From CANHEE01 sp043777755 (GTDB lineage: Bacteria; Bacteroidota; Bacteroidia; Chitinophagales; Saprospiraceae), in NCBI GenBank assembly GCA_043777755.1, contig JAYWHK010000301.1:1-18075 (forward strand): a DNA stretch of 18,075 nt. The letters run 5' to 3'. Every line of letters starts with the position of its first letter. The first letter of the stretch is position 1. Positions 1-6,922 of the stretch are shown here, piece by piece. The position numbers and the translations under genes were made by a program. The notes beneath the pieces are model-generated. The model did no database searches. It was not told where the DNA came from and saw nothing but the letters and a program-made list of their open reading frames with translations.

Positions 1-97
1 GATATTTTATTTTTATAAAAATTATAAAAATGTTATAAAATTTTAGTGTCTAAAAAATTTATACCTAAAATTTCAAAAACTGGAACATCGAGTATAT

Positions 98-128
98 ACA
101 CTCCAAGAGTTTTAAACTCTTGGAGTGT
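98..128. repeat. Perfect 15-bp-arm palindrome upstream of mqo
   Basis: The arms ACACTCCAAGAGTTT (98-112) and AAACTCTTGGAGTGT (114-128) are exact reverse complements around a single T. No T-run follows, so a simple intrinsic terminator is unlikely. The palindrome ends two bases before a candidate -7 box and covers the place where a -33 box would sit, so it could be an operator for mqo. It could also be one of the palindromic repeats scattered through this window. The symmetry is certain; the function is inferred. Confidence 0.75.
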
Positions 129-130
129 GG

Positions 131-138
131 TATATTTG
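131..138 (+). promoter_or_regulatory. Candidate Bacteroidota -7 box for mqo
   Basis: TATATTTG matches the Bacteroidota -7 consensus TAnnTTTG exactly and lies 29 bp before the mqo ATG, giving an expected leader of about 25 nt. No TTTG is found at the usual -33 distance, because the 98-128 palindrome occupies that place. That would fit a regulated promoter. An 8-bp match in AT-rich DNA can also occur by chance. Confidence 0.4.
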
Positions 139-167
139 TTTGTTTAAATAATCTAAAAACCCATTTT

Positions 168-1661
168 ATGCAAATAACACATAGTATAAACGATACCCGT
201 ATTGAATGTGATGTCGTATTGATTGGCGCAGGCATTATGAGTGCAACCTTGGGCGTTATGCTCAAAGAATTGCAGCCAGATTTGAAAATTGAGATTTTCG
301 AGCGTTTGGACAAAGTGGCGGCGGAAAGCTCTGATGCTTGGAACAATGCAGGAACAGGACATTCGGCACTTTGCGAACTCAACTATACACCACAAAAAGA
401 AGATGGTTCGGTGGATATTTCAAAAGCCATCAAAATTATGGAATCTTTTGAAAAATCAAAGCAATTTTGGGCTTATTTGATTGGTCACGGCTATTTTGAT
501 GCGCCAGAAGTATTTGTCAATCAGATTCCACATTTGAGTTGTGTTTGGGGCGATGAAAATGTTGATTTTTTGAAAAAAAGATATGATGCACTGATACAAA
601 ACCATCTTTTTCATGGTATGGAGTACAGCGAAAATTTTGAAAAACTAAAAGAATGGATGCCTTTAATGATGGAAAATCGTGAAAAAAATGGTAGAATGGC
701 AGCCACTCGAATGGAAATCGGAACAGATGTTGATTTTGGAGCTTTGACCAGAAGTATGTTTCAACACATCAAAGGTTCGCACGATGTGGACGTTTTTCTC
801 GAACACGAAGTCTATGAAATTGACCCAACTGATGATGGTTTTTGGAGAATTTTTATAAAAAATAGAGTCAGCGGTGAGAAAAGAGAAGTCGTTAGCAAAT
901 TTATTTTTATTGGAGCTGGCGGCGGTTCTTTGCCACTTTTAGAAAAAGCTGACATCGAAGAAGGCTATGGTTTTGGAGGTTTTCCAGTGAGTGGGCAATG
1001 GCTGATTTGTGAAAATGAAGCGTTAATCGAAAAGCATCACGCAAAAGTCTATGGAAAAGCCTCGGTTGGTGCGCCGCCGATGTCAGTTCCGCATTTGGAC
1101 ACCCGAATTATCAATGGCAAAAAAGCCTTGTTGTTTGGACCTTATGCAGGTTTTACCACCAAATTCTTGAAAGAAGGTTCGCTTTTGGATTTGCCGCTTT
1201 CGATTCATATTGACAACATCAAAACAATGTTTGGTGCGTGGTGGCACAACATGGATTTGACCAAATATTTGATTGAACAAGTCAGCCAAAATACCGAAGA
1301 CCGTATGGAAGCCTTGCGTGAATTTCTTCCCGATGCCAAAACCGAAGATTGGCGTTTGGCAAATGCAGGACAACGGGTACAGGTTATCAAAAAAGGTGGT
1401 GTTTTGGAGTTCGGAACGGAAGTCGTGACTTCCAAAGATGGCAGTATTGCGGCATTGTTGGGTGCTTCGCCAGGCGCATCAACGGCAGTAACGGTGATGT
1501 TGGAGTTGTTGTACCGTTGTTTTCCAATGCAGATGCAATCTGCCGAATGGCAAGCGAAATTGAAGGAAATGATTCCTTCTTTCAATCAACGCTTGTCGGA
1601 ACATCCCGAACTGGCAAAAGAAGTGAGAACTTGGTCGCATAACATTTTGGGATTGAAATAA
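168..1661 (+). CDS. mqo: Malate:quinone oxidoreductase
   Basis: FAD-dependent peripheral membrane enzyme that oxidises L-malate to oxaloacetate and passes electrons to quinone, bypassing NAD-linked malate dehydrogenase in the TCA cycle. The 497-aa product has the usual family length. The N-terminal dinucleotide-binding motif GAGIMS is at residues 20-25, followed by the family block around residues 53-75 (ESSDAWNNAGTGHSA). Also typical are EIGTDVDFGALTR, GAGGGSLPLLEKA and the C-terminal LLGASPGASTAVTVMLELL. The ATG at 168 is chosen because the flavin fold begins about 15 residues later. An in-frame TTG at 120 would start inside the 98-128 palindrome and upstream of the candidate promoter. The gene stands alone, with 163 bp to the next start. 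Confidence 0.95.
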   Translation: MQITHSINDTRIECDVVLIGAGIMSATLGVMLKELQPDLKIEIFERLDKVAAESSDAWNNAGTGHSALCELNYTPQKEDGSVDISKAIKIMESFEKSKQFWAYLIGHGYFDAPEVFVNQIPHLSCVWGDENVDFLKKRYDALIQNHLFHGMEYSENFEKLKEWMPLMMENREKNGRMAATRMEIGTDVDFGALTRSMFQHIKGSHDVDVFLEHEVYEIDPTDDGFWRIFIKNRVSGEKREVVSKFIFIGAGGGSLPLLEKADIEEGYGFGGFPVSGQWLICENEALIEKHHAKVYGKASVGAPPMSVPHLDTRIINGKKALLFGPYAGFTTKFLKEGSLLDLPLSIHIDNIKTMFGAWWHNMDLTKYLIEQVSQNTEDRMEALREFLPDAKTEDWRLANAGQRVQVIKKGGVLEFGTEVVTSKDGSIAALLGASPGASTAVTVMLELLYRCFPMQMQSAEWQAKLKEMIPSFNQRLSEHPELAKEVRTWSHNILGLK

Positions 1662-1776
1662 TTAGGAAAAACAAAAAAATAAGCGTTTTCAAAGAATAAT
1701 ATTTTTTGTCATTCGTTATTTTAAAAGCTAAATTTTTTATTTTCTAATAAAATATTGTAAATCAATAAATTAAAAA

Positions 1777-1822
1777 GACTTATTGACTTACGACTTATTG
1801 ACTTACAGACCTAATAACTTAC
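1777..1822 (+). repeat. Three-copy 15-bp tandem repeat ahead of the pirin gene
   Basis: GACTTATTGACTTAC occurs twice back to back (1777-1791 and 1792-1806). After one extra A, a degenerate third copy GACCTAATAACTTAC (1808-1822, 12 of 15 identical) ends two bases before the pirin ATG at 1825. The array therefore fills the ribosome-binding region or short leader of that gene. It could be a slippage-prone tract that varies between strains, or a repeated regulator site. Either role is inference. Confidence 0.8.
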
Positions 1823-1824
1823 TT

Positions 1825-2703
1825 ATGAATAGAAAATCTTTTTTGAAAATTGGTTTGCTTGGTACGGGCATTATGACATCTTCAAAAACCTTTGCCAACT
1901 TAGCCGAAAACGATATTGACGAACTAAAACCACTCGAAGTGATTGGTTTTAACCACATTCCTAATACAATGACTGTTACACAAGAAAACAGCGTCCTCCA
2001 CAAAGCTGATTCAAGAGGACTTGCTAATCACGGTTGGCTCAATAGCCGACATTCTTTTAGCTTTGCTAATTATTACAATCCTGAGCGTATGCACTTTGGC
2101 GTATTGCGTGTCTTGAATGATGATATTGTTGCCGCAGGAAATGGCTTCGGAACACATCCGCACGACAATATGGAAATCATTTCGATTCCGCTCGAAGGCG
2201 ACCTCGAACACAAAGACAGTATGGGCAACGTCGCTGTCATCAAACAAGGTGATATTCAAGTATTGAGTGCAGGGACAGGCATTACACATTCCGAATACAA
2301 CAAAAACAAAGACCAAGAAGTGCGTTTTTTGCAAATATGGCTTTTTCCAAACAAGAAAAGCGTTGCGCCTCGTTACGACCAAATCAAACTCGATACTTCA
2401 AAAATGACCAACCAATTTGCTCAAATTCTTTCGCCAAGTGCTAATGACGACGGTGTTTGGATCCATCAAAATGCTTGGTTCAATATGGGGAATTTTGACA
2501 AAGATGCACAAGCAACTTACACATTGAATAGCCCAAAAACAAATGGCGTTTATGCTTTTGTTTTAGAAGGCGATGCGACAATTAACGGGCAATCACTCAA
2601 TAAACGTGACGGTTTTGGTGTTTGGAATATCGAATCCTTGGAAATAAAAGCGGATAACAAGGCAAAAATTTTGTTGATGGAAGTGCCAATGACACTTTCT
2701 TAG
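1825..2703 (+). CDS. Pirin family bicupin protein, possibly exported
   Basis: Two-domain cupin of the pirin family; bacterial relatives such as E. coli YhhW have quercetin 2,3-dioxygenase activity, but the physiological substrate is usually unknown. The 292-aa product has the pirin core WLNSRHSFSFANYYNPERMHFG (starting at W71). The likely metal ligands are all present in the first cupin: His111 and His113 (HPHDNMEI), His155 and Glu157 (THSEYN). The second cupin (about 210-290) lacks such a cluster, as in other pirins. Unusually, about 60 residues precede the cupin. They begin NRKSFLKIGLLGTGIM, which resembles a Tat-type signal (R-K-x-F-L-K with a hydrophobic stretch), whereas most pirins are cytoplasmic. 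The ATG at 1825 is preferred over an in-frame TTG at 1783, which lies in the tandem repeat. Confidence 0.9.
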   Translation: MNRKSFLKIGLLGTGIMTSSKTFANLAENDIDELKPLEVIGFNHIPNTMTVTQENSVLHKADSRGLANHGWLNSRHSFSFANYYNPERMHFGVLRVLNDDIVAAGNGFGTHPHDNMEIISIPLEGDLEHKDSMGNVAVIKQGDIQVLSAGTGITHSEYNKNKDQEVRFLQIWLFPNKKSVAPRYDQIKLDTSKMTNQFAQILSPSANDDGVWIHQNAWFNMGNFDKDAQATYTLNSPKTNGVYAFVLEGDATINGQSLNKRDGFGVWNIESLEIKADNKAKILLMEVPMTLS

Positions 2704-2775
2704 TAGAGAGAACCAACCATTTTTGTTTTTAATGCGTCTTTTAGAAAATTAAAAAATAATTTAAACCAATTACTC

Positions 2776-4410
2776 ATGAAAAGATTACTTTTGTTAGCAT
2801 TCAGTTGCTTTTTACTATTAAACAATTCAGTTTTTGCTCAAACGGGCGGAAAATTTGACACTACTTTTGGAAAAAACGGCTTCATTGAACTTGCCACACT
2901 TCCAAGTGAAGTTGGTTTTCCAACCAAAAGAATGGACACTGACGCAAGTGGCAGAACTGTCACTGTTGTAGATTTTTACGACGAAGTTTTAGACGAATTT
3001 TTCATAAAAGTCACTCGATTTGATGCCAGCGGAAAATTAGACAAGACTTTTGGAGAAAATAATTCAGGTGAAGCGTTTATTGAATTTAATGGGTCTGAAA
3101 GTTTTTTTATGTCAATGGCGCTCCAAGCCGATGGGAAAATACTTGTCTCAGCAATTGGTGAAGGTTCTTCGCAAAATAATTTTAGTATTCATCTGTATCG
3201 CTTCACAACTAAAGGAGAATTAGACCAAACTTTTGGTACAGATGGCTTTGCTTTGATTGAAGATGCTGACTTGTCAGCTGCCGCTTTAGCAATTCAACCT
3301 TTAGCCGATGGCAATATACTACTTGGAGGTGTTGTTGGTGATGCCTTAGAGGGAACTTTTTTTGCGATGGTTTGCAAAGTCAATAACAAAGGTGAGCTTA
3401 TAAAAACTTTTGGAGAATTGGGTTTCTTTAAGAATTCTGGGGTTTCTCCAAGTGCTTTGTCACTACAGTTTATTACAGACATAGCAGTGACAACAAATGG
3501 CTCAATTGTCATCAGTGGTTTTTTCACTGACGAAGATGAAGAATTACGAGAAGGTTTAATCGCTCGATTGACTCCTGCTGGAAAATTAGACCCAAGTTTT
3601 GCTTCTACGGGTATTAAACAGATTAAAGGTTTTACCAGCGATGTTTTGGCGACTGTTGTAGGAATTGATGTCCAAAAAGATGGAAAAATTATTGCACTAA
3701 CAACAACTTTTGATGGTGTTTCGGTTGAAAATGAGTTGATTCGTTTTAATGTGAATGGTTCTACCGATTTGGCTTTTGCAGCACAAGGAAAAACAAGCGT
3801 TAATTACGATGAGGCAGATTTGACTTTTGCCATAGATTTAAAAATACTGGCAAACAACCAAATCGTTACGGCTGTGCAAGGTTACAACCTTACAAGTGAA
3901 GTGTTTTACAGTGCCGTGAATCGTTATTCTTCAAGTGGTGTTTTGGACAAAAAATTTGGTAATTTTGGAACGTCAATTGTTGAGATTGATTCGATTGAAG
4001 GTACTACTGGTAATTTAGCGATTGCGCCCAATAACAATATCATCGTAATGCTCGAAGGCGAAGAAGTCGTCAGCGGAGATAATTATTATCAATATTTTTA
4101 TCGTTTGCTTAATCCTGATGTGGTTGGTGTGAAAGACGAGGTTGTAGTGTTAGAAAATGTGAAAATTGCACCAAATCCAACGTTTAATACTTTTACATTG
4201 TCTTATAATCTGGAAAAAAATCAAAACGATGTCAATATTGATTTGATTGATTTGGAAGGCAGACTTGTGAAAAAATTTACAAATAATGAAACCCGACAAG
4301 AAGGTCGAAACCAAGAAATTCTTGATGTGAGTAGTATCGTTAGCGGTATTTATTTTTTGAAAATTCAAACCGCAGAACAAGTAAAACAATTAAAAGTTGT
4401 AAAGATTTAA
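2776..4410 (+). CDS. Secreted delta-60-repeat protein with T9SS type A sorting domain
   Basis: The 544-aa precursor starts with a clear Sec signal peptide (MKRLLLLAFSCFLLLNNSVFAQ; cleavage near residue 21). The body carries repeated units with the core G-x-L-D-x-x-F-G-x-x-G, seen near residues 25, 86, 147, 206, 269, 328 and 388. This is the delta-60 repeat, which is predicted to form beta-propeller-like folds. Residues about 462-544 form the C-terminal sorting domain: IAPNP (464-468), a beta-sandwich core, SGIYFLKI (523-530) and the terminal KQLKVVKI. The sorting domain directs outer-membrane translocation by the type IX system and is removed on export. There is no catalytic signature, so the role is unknown; binding or adhesion is possible. 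A strong terminator follows. Confidence 0.9.
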   Translation: MKRLLLLAFSCFLLLNNSVFAQTGGKFDTTFGKNGFIELATLPSEVGFPTKRMDTDASGRTVTVVDFYDEVLDEFFIKVTRFDASGKLDKTFGENNSGEAFIEFNGSESFFMSMALQADGKILVSAIGEGSSQNNFSIHLYRFTTKGELDQTFGTDGFALIEDADLSAAALAIQPLADGNILLGGVVGDALEGTFFAMVCKVNNKGELIKTFGELGFFKNSGVSPSALSLQFITDIAVTTNGSIVISGFFTDEDEELREGLIARLTPAGKLDPSFASTGIKQIKGFTSDVLATVVGIDVQKDGKIIALTTTFDGVSVENELIRFNVNGSTDLAFAAQGKTSVNYDEADLTFAIDLKILANNQIVTAVQGYNLTSEVFYSAVNRYSSSGVLDKKFGNFGTSIVEIDSIEGTTGNLAIAPNNNIIVMLEGEEVVSGDNYYQYFYRLLNPDVVGVKDEVVVLENVKIAPNPTFNTFTLSYNLEKNQNDVNIDLIDLEGRLVKKFTNNETRQEGRNQEILDVSSIVSGIYFLKIQTAEQVKQLKVVKI

Positions 4411-4427
4411 ACCAATGTAAGCACAAC

Positions 4428-4467
4428 AAAAAAGCCACTAACGAAATAACTCGTTGGTGGCTTTTTT
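4428..4467. terminator. Bidirectional intrinsic terminator
   Basis: The 16-bp arms 4429-4444 (AAAAAGCCACTAACGA) and 4451-4466 (TCGTTGGTGGCTTTTT) pair with one G-T wobble around a 6-nt loop. There is a T-run on the plus strand and an A-run that becomes a T-run on the minus strand. It sits between the convergent secreted-protein gene and glucosaminidase gene and probably ends both transcripts. Confidence 0.9.
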
Positions 4468-4512
4468 GCTAAAAATATAAATGTAAAATATAAACCATGT
4501 CAAAACTTTCTT

Positions 4513-5361
4513 CTAATCCAATTTATTCAATTTCAAAACTTCAATTAAGCGAATAATTTTTTCATCGTATTTTTTGTCCGTAGCATAGCCTGCGGCTTTC
4601 AATCCTTTTGCCCAGCCTTTATAGTCATTTTTTTTCAACTTGAACAATTCTTTGTAGCGATTTTGCTTCAAAAATGCACTGTGCGCTCTAAAACTCTGCC
4701 AAGCATTGGCATAAACAATGAAAAAATCCTTGTGTGTATCGTCTGTAAAGTTTTTGCAATGCCCTTTTTTGCAATGCCCAGAAAAGCATTTTATACCAAA
4801 ATGATTGACACTTGCTCTTGCCAAACGGCTTTCTCCAGCATCACTCTCCAATAGACCTTGCGCTAAGGTAATACTCACTGGAATCCCAAACTTTGCTTGT
4901 TCGACTTTCGCAACGGCAGTATATTTTTTGACATAATTCTCACAAATAGTGCGTTTGTAACGGACAAACTCTGGTGAAACATTACGCCTATCTGCCAAAT
5001 CTTCATCTAATAAAAAAGCAATGTTGTGGAAATTATTGGCGGCGTTGTTTTTGGTAGCCGTAATTTTTTCTCTTTTCTCTTTGTTTTCATAAGAAGCCAT
5101 CGTAGCGACAGCTACCTCTTTTGGCTTTATCTTTTTTACGATTGGCAAAGGATTGTCAGGGGCTAAAAAACCAAATTGAGCCTCAAATTCTGCGTCAATG
5201 ATTGGTCTTTCACCCAAAGAAAAAGACAAGTCCTTTTCTGAAACGATGTAAAGTAAGCAAGCCAACATCAATAAACGGAAGCCATTTTTTCCATTTAGAA
5301 TGTTTGTGAAAAGGGCGTACTCTTTTGAAAAAGTGTTAAATTTTGAACGTGATTTTGACAT
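4513..5361 (-). CDS. Membrane-anchored N-acetylglucosaminidase (GH73 type)
   Basis: Peptidoglycan hydrolase of the FlgJ/AcmA-type glucosaminidase family, cleaving the glycan strand during growth or division. The 282-aa protein has a short basic cytoplasmic N-terminus, one membrane segment (about 27-41) and a 90-residue Lys-rich linker. The catalytic domain spans 140-280. The conserved core ITLAQGLLESDAGESRLA places the catalytic acid at Glu172. NHFGIKC (186-192), the AWQSFRAHSAFL block (220-231) and the terminal GYATDKKYDEKIIRLIE are all typical. Three cysteines, 192, 197 and 202 (CFSGHCKKGHC), form a tight cluster with two histidines beside the active-site loop. No LysM or other wall-binding repeat is seen. 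A well-matched promoter lies upstream at 5452-5421. Confidence 0.9.
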   Translation of the reverse strand: MSKSRSKFNTFSKEYALFTNILNGKNGFRLLMLACLLYIVSEKDLSFSLGERPIIDAEFEAQFGFLAPDNPLPIVKKIKPKEVAVATMASYENKEKREKITATKNNAANNFHNIAFLLDEDLADRRNVSPEFVRYKRTICENYVKKYTAVAKVEQAKFGIPVSITLAQGLLESDAGESRLARASVNHFGIKCFSGHCKKGHCKNFTDDTHKDFFIVYANAWQSFRAHSAFLKQNRYKELFKLKKNDYKGWAKGLKAAGYATDKKYDEKIIRLIEVLKLNKLD

Positions 5362-5420
5362 GATGCGTAAATTTTTTTGTTAAAATTGAAATTTTTAAGA
5401 ACACTTGTTCTTTGATGATG

Positions 5421-5452
5421 CAAAGATATAATGCAATTTGTTTTAAAACAAA
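5421..5452 (-). promoter_or_regulatory. Bacteroidota promoter for the glucosaminidase gene
   Basis: On the minus strand, TTTG (5452-5449) is followed after 20 bp by TATCTTTG (5428-5421). This matches the -33 TTTG and -7 TAnnTTTG consensus at a normal spacing. Transcription would start near 5415, giving a leader of about 55 nt before the ATG at 5361. Confidence 0.7.
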
Positions 5453-5470
5453 TTTTTTAAAACAAATTTT
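5435..5470. repeat. Perfect AT palindrome plus direct repeat over the -33 box
   Basis: AATTTGTTTTAAAACAAATT (5435-5454) is a perfect 20-bp palindrome. Its half TTTTAAAACAAATTTT is directly repeated at 5441-5456 and 5455-5470, a 14-bp offset. The -33 box of the glucosaminidase promoter is inside it, so a dimeric regulator bound here would compete with RNA polymerase. The sequence pattern is certain; the operator role is inferred. Confidence 0.6.
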
Positions 5471-5717
5471 GTTAAAATATTGAAATTTTATTTTTTAAAT
5501 AAAAATAAATTTTAATATTTTAACGTAAAAATTTGATATTCAATTAGTTAAATTGAATTATTTTTAAAACAATTTTTATAGTGAAATAAATTTTTTGTTT
5601 AATATTTTTAATATTTTAATTTTTTCAACTCGAATTATGCGAAATTATTTGTTTTAAAAATACATATTAATGTATATTATTTATAACAATTTAATTTTAA
5701 TTTGGTAAAAAATAAAC

Positions 5718-5748
5718 TAACATTTGTTGGTATGAAAATAAAATGTTA
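5718..5748. promoter_or_regulatory. 8-bp inverted repeat upstream of the transporter
   Basis: TAACATTT (5718-5725) and AAATGTTA (5741-5748) are exact reverse complements separated by 15 bases, ending 35 bases before the transporter ATG. It may be an operator or a weak leader hairpin. Such repeats arise easily in this AT-rich spacer. Confidence 0.3.
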
Positions 5749-5783
5749 ATTTTACAGCATCAAAATTAGGGTAAACAAATTAA

Positions 5784-6686
5784 ATGCACGACCTCGACCT
5801 CGTAAAAGTCAATTTCAATCCAGAAAGTTTAAAATTTCTCAATGCCTTGCTTGGGCTACTGATGTTTGGTGTTGCACTTGACATCAAAATAGAAGATTTC
5901 AAAAGCGTATTCAAAACACCTAAGCCCGTTTTGATAGGGTTGCTTTGTCAATACATTTTTTTTCCTGCTGCTACAATAGCATTGATATACCTATTTCAAC
6001 CGCCAACAAGTGTAGCGTTGGGAATGGTACTGGTTGCAGCTTGTCCGAGTGGCAATATGGCGAACTATATGACGCATCGTGCAAAGGCAAACATCGCACT
6101 ATCTGTAACATTAAATGCCATTATTGTTTTGTTTGCAGCTGTTTCAACACCACTGATTTATAGCTTGTGGTCGAAATTAGTTCCCAACCAAGAAACATTG
6201 GCAGCAACATTTTCGATTAGTTTTTCTTATATGCTACTTATTATCACACAATTGATAATTGTACCATTGGTAGTAGGCATTTTTTTGAATGAAAAATTTC
6301 CTCGTTTGGTTGAGAAAATTAAAAAACCTATCAGCATTATTTCTTTACTGATTTTTTTTAGTTTTATACTTGGTGCATTGTATGCCAATTGGACGAATGT
6401 TGTAGAACATTTATATAAAATATTTATTATTGTATTGATTCACAACGCATTAGGTTTGTTTTTAGGCTATTATGCTGGAAAGATTTTTGGCTTGTCCGAT
6501 AAAGATTGTCAAACACTTTCCATCGAATCAAGTCTTCACAATACAGCGTTGGGATTGATTTTGATATTTAATTTTTTCAATGGCTTAGGAGGAATGGCAT
6601 TTATTGCAGCTTGGTACGGTGTATGGGATTTGATAGTTCCATTCGGATTAACCAATTATTGGCGTCACAAAAATGAAAATATTTAA
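5784..6686 (+). CDS. Bile acid:sodium symporter (BASS/SBF) family transporter
   Basis: Inner-membrane carrier of the BASS family, which couples sodium entry to uptake of organic anions. Bacterial members move bile acids, pantoate or other carboxylates, and the substrate here cannot be read from sequence. The 300-aa length fits, with about nine to ten hydrophobic segments (roughly 16-33, 48-70, 75-92, 104-125, 140-168, 183-203, 210-235, 255-290). Two family signatures are visible: the first crossover helix ACPSGNMANYMTHRAKANIALSVTLN starting at Ala86, and the second around IESSLHNTALG (247-257). The ATG at 5784 gives a complete first helix. The gene is flanked by long spacers and is probably transcribed alone. 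Confidence 0.88.
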   Translation: MHDLDLVKVNFNPESLKFLNALLGLLMFGVALDIKIEDFKSVFKTPKPVLIGLLCQYIFFPAATIALIYLFQPPTSVALGMVLVAACPSGNMANYMTHRAKANIALSVTLNAIIVLFAAVSTPLIYSLWSKLVPNQETLAATFSISFSYMLLIITQLIIVPLVVGIFLNEKFPRLVEKIKKPISIISLLIFFSFILGALYANWTNVVEHLYKIFIIVLIHNALGLFLGYYAGKIFGLSDKDCQTLSIESSLHNTALGLILIFNFFNGLGGMAFIAAWYGVWDLIVPFGLTNYWRHKNENI

Positions 6687-6764
6687 AAATATATATTAAT
6701 AAATTATGTGACGAATCCATTACATTTGCGTACAAATTCAGTTAGAAATATACAACAGCCAATA

Positions 6765-6854
6765 GTTTTAGGATTTTGAATTTATGCAAAATATTGAACA
6801 TCAAACATTTGCAACATAATTAATATCCAATAACTAATATTTGTTGTGCATATC
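6765..6854 (+). repeat. Copy A of a 90-bp dispersed repeat
   Basis: This segment aligns without gaps to the reverse complement of 10421-10510, with 72 of 90 bases identical by hand count, including the exact run TTTATGCAAAATATTGAA. Fourteen of the 18 differences are transitions. The copy ends 68 bp before the DUF937-OmpA gene and points towards it. A possible stem pairs AAATATT (6789-6795) with AATATTT (6836-6842). Weaker similarity seems to continue upstream to about 6746. Confidence 0.75.
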
Positions 6855-6922
6855 ATATCAGTAAACAATAATTTTTTTAATCAAACAAACATCTTTGATG
6901 GTGTTTTAAAAAACTTTAAACT

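Larger units (their letters stand above)
5362..5783. other. AT-rich divergent intergenic region
   Basis: These 422 bases separate the divergent glucosaminidase and transporter genes and contain no credible coding frame. They hold the glucosaminidase promoter, a 20-bp perfect AT palindrome overlapping it, further TTTTAAAACAA-like boxes (5455-5470, 5561-5577, 5649-5661), and an 8-bp inverted repeat nearer the transporter start. No TAnnTTTG box was found for the transporter. The extreme AT content makes chance palindromes likely, so only the larger symmetries are reported. Confidence 0.7.

Noticed and set aside
1..97. Repeated TTATAAAA-like motifs at the left edge
   Set aside because: They are simple AT-rich sequence with irregular spacing; no defined unit or gene could be supported.
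120..167. Longer mqo starting at TTG 120
   Set aside because: The extra 16 residues (MECGIFVCLNN...) do not belong to the family, the start lies inside the 98-128 palindrome, and it is upstream of the likely transcription start.
1662..1760. Possible terminator after mqo (AAATAAGCG ... CGTTATTT)
   Set aside because: The arms need a bulge, are weak and AT-rich, and the loop is long; not good enough to annotate.
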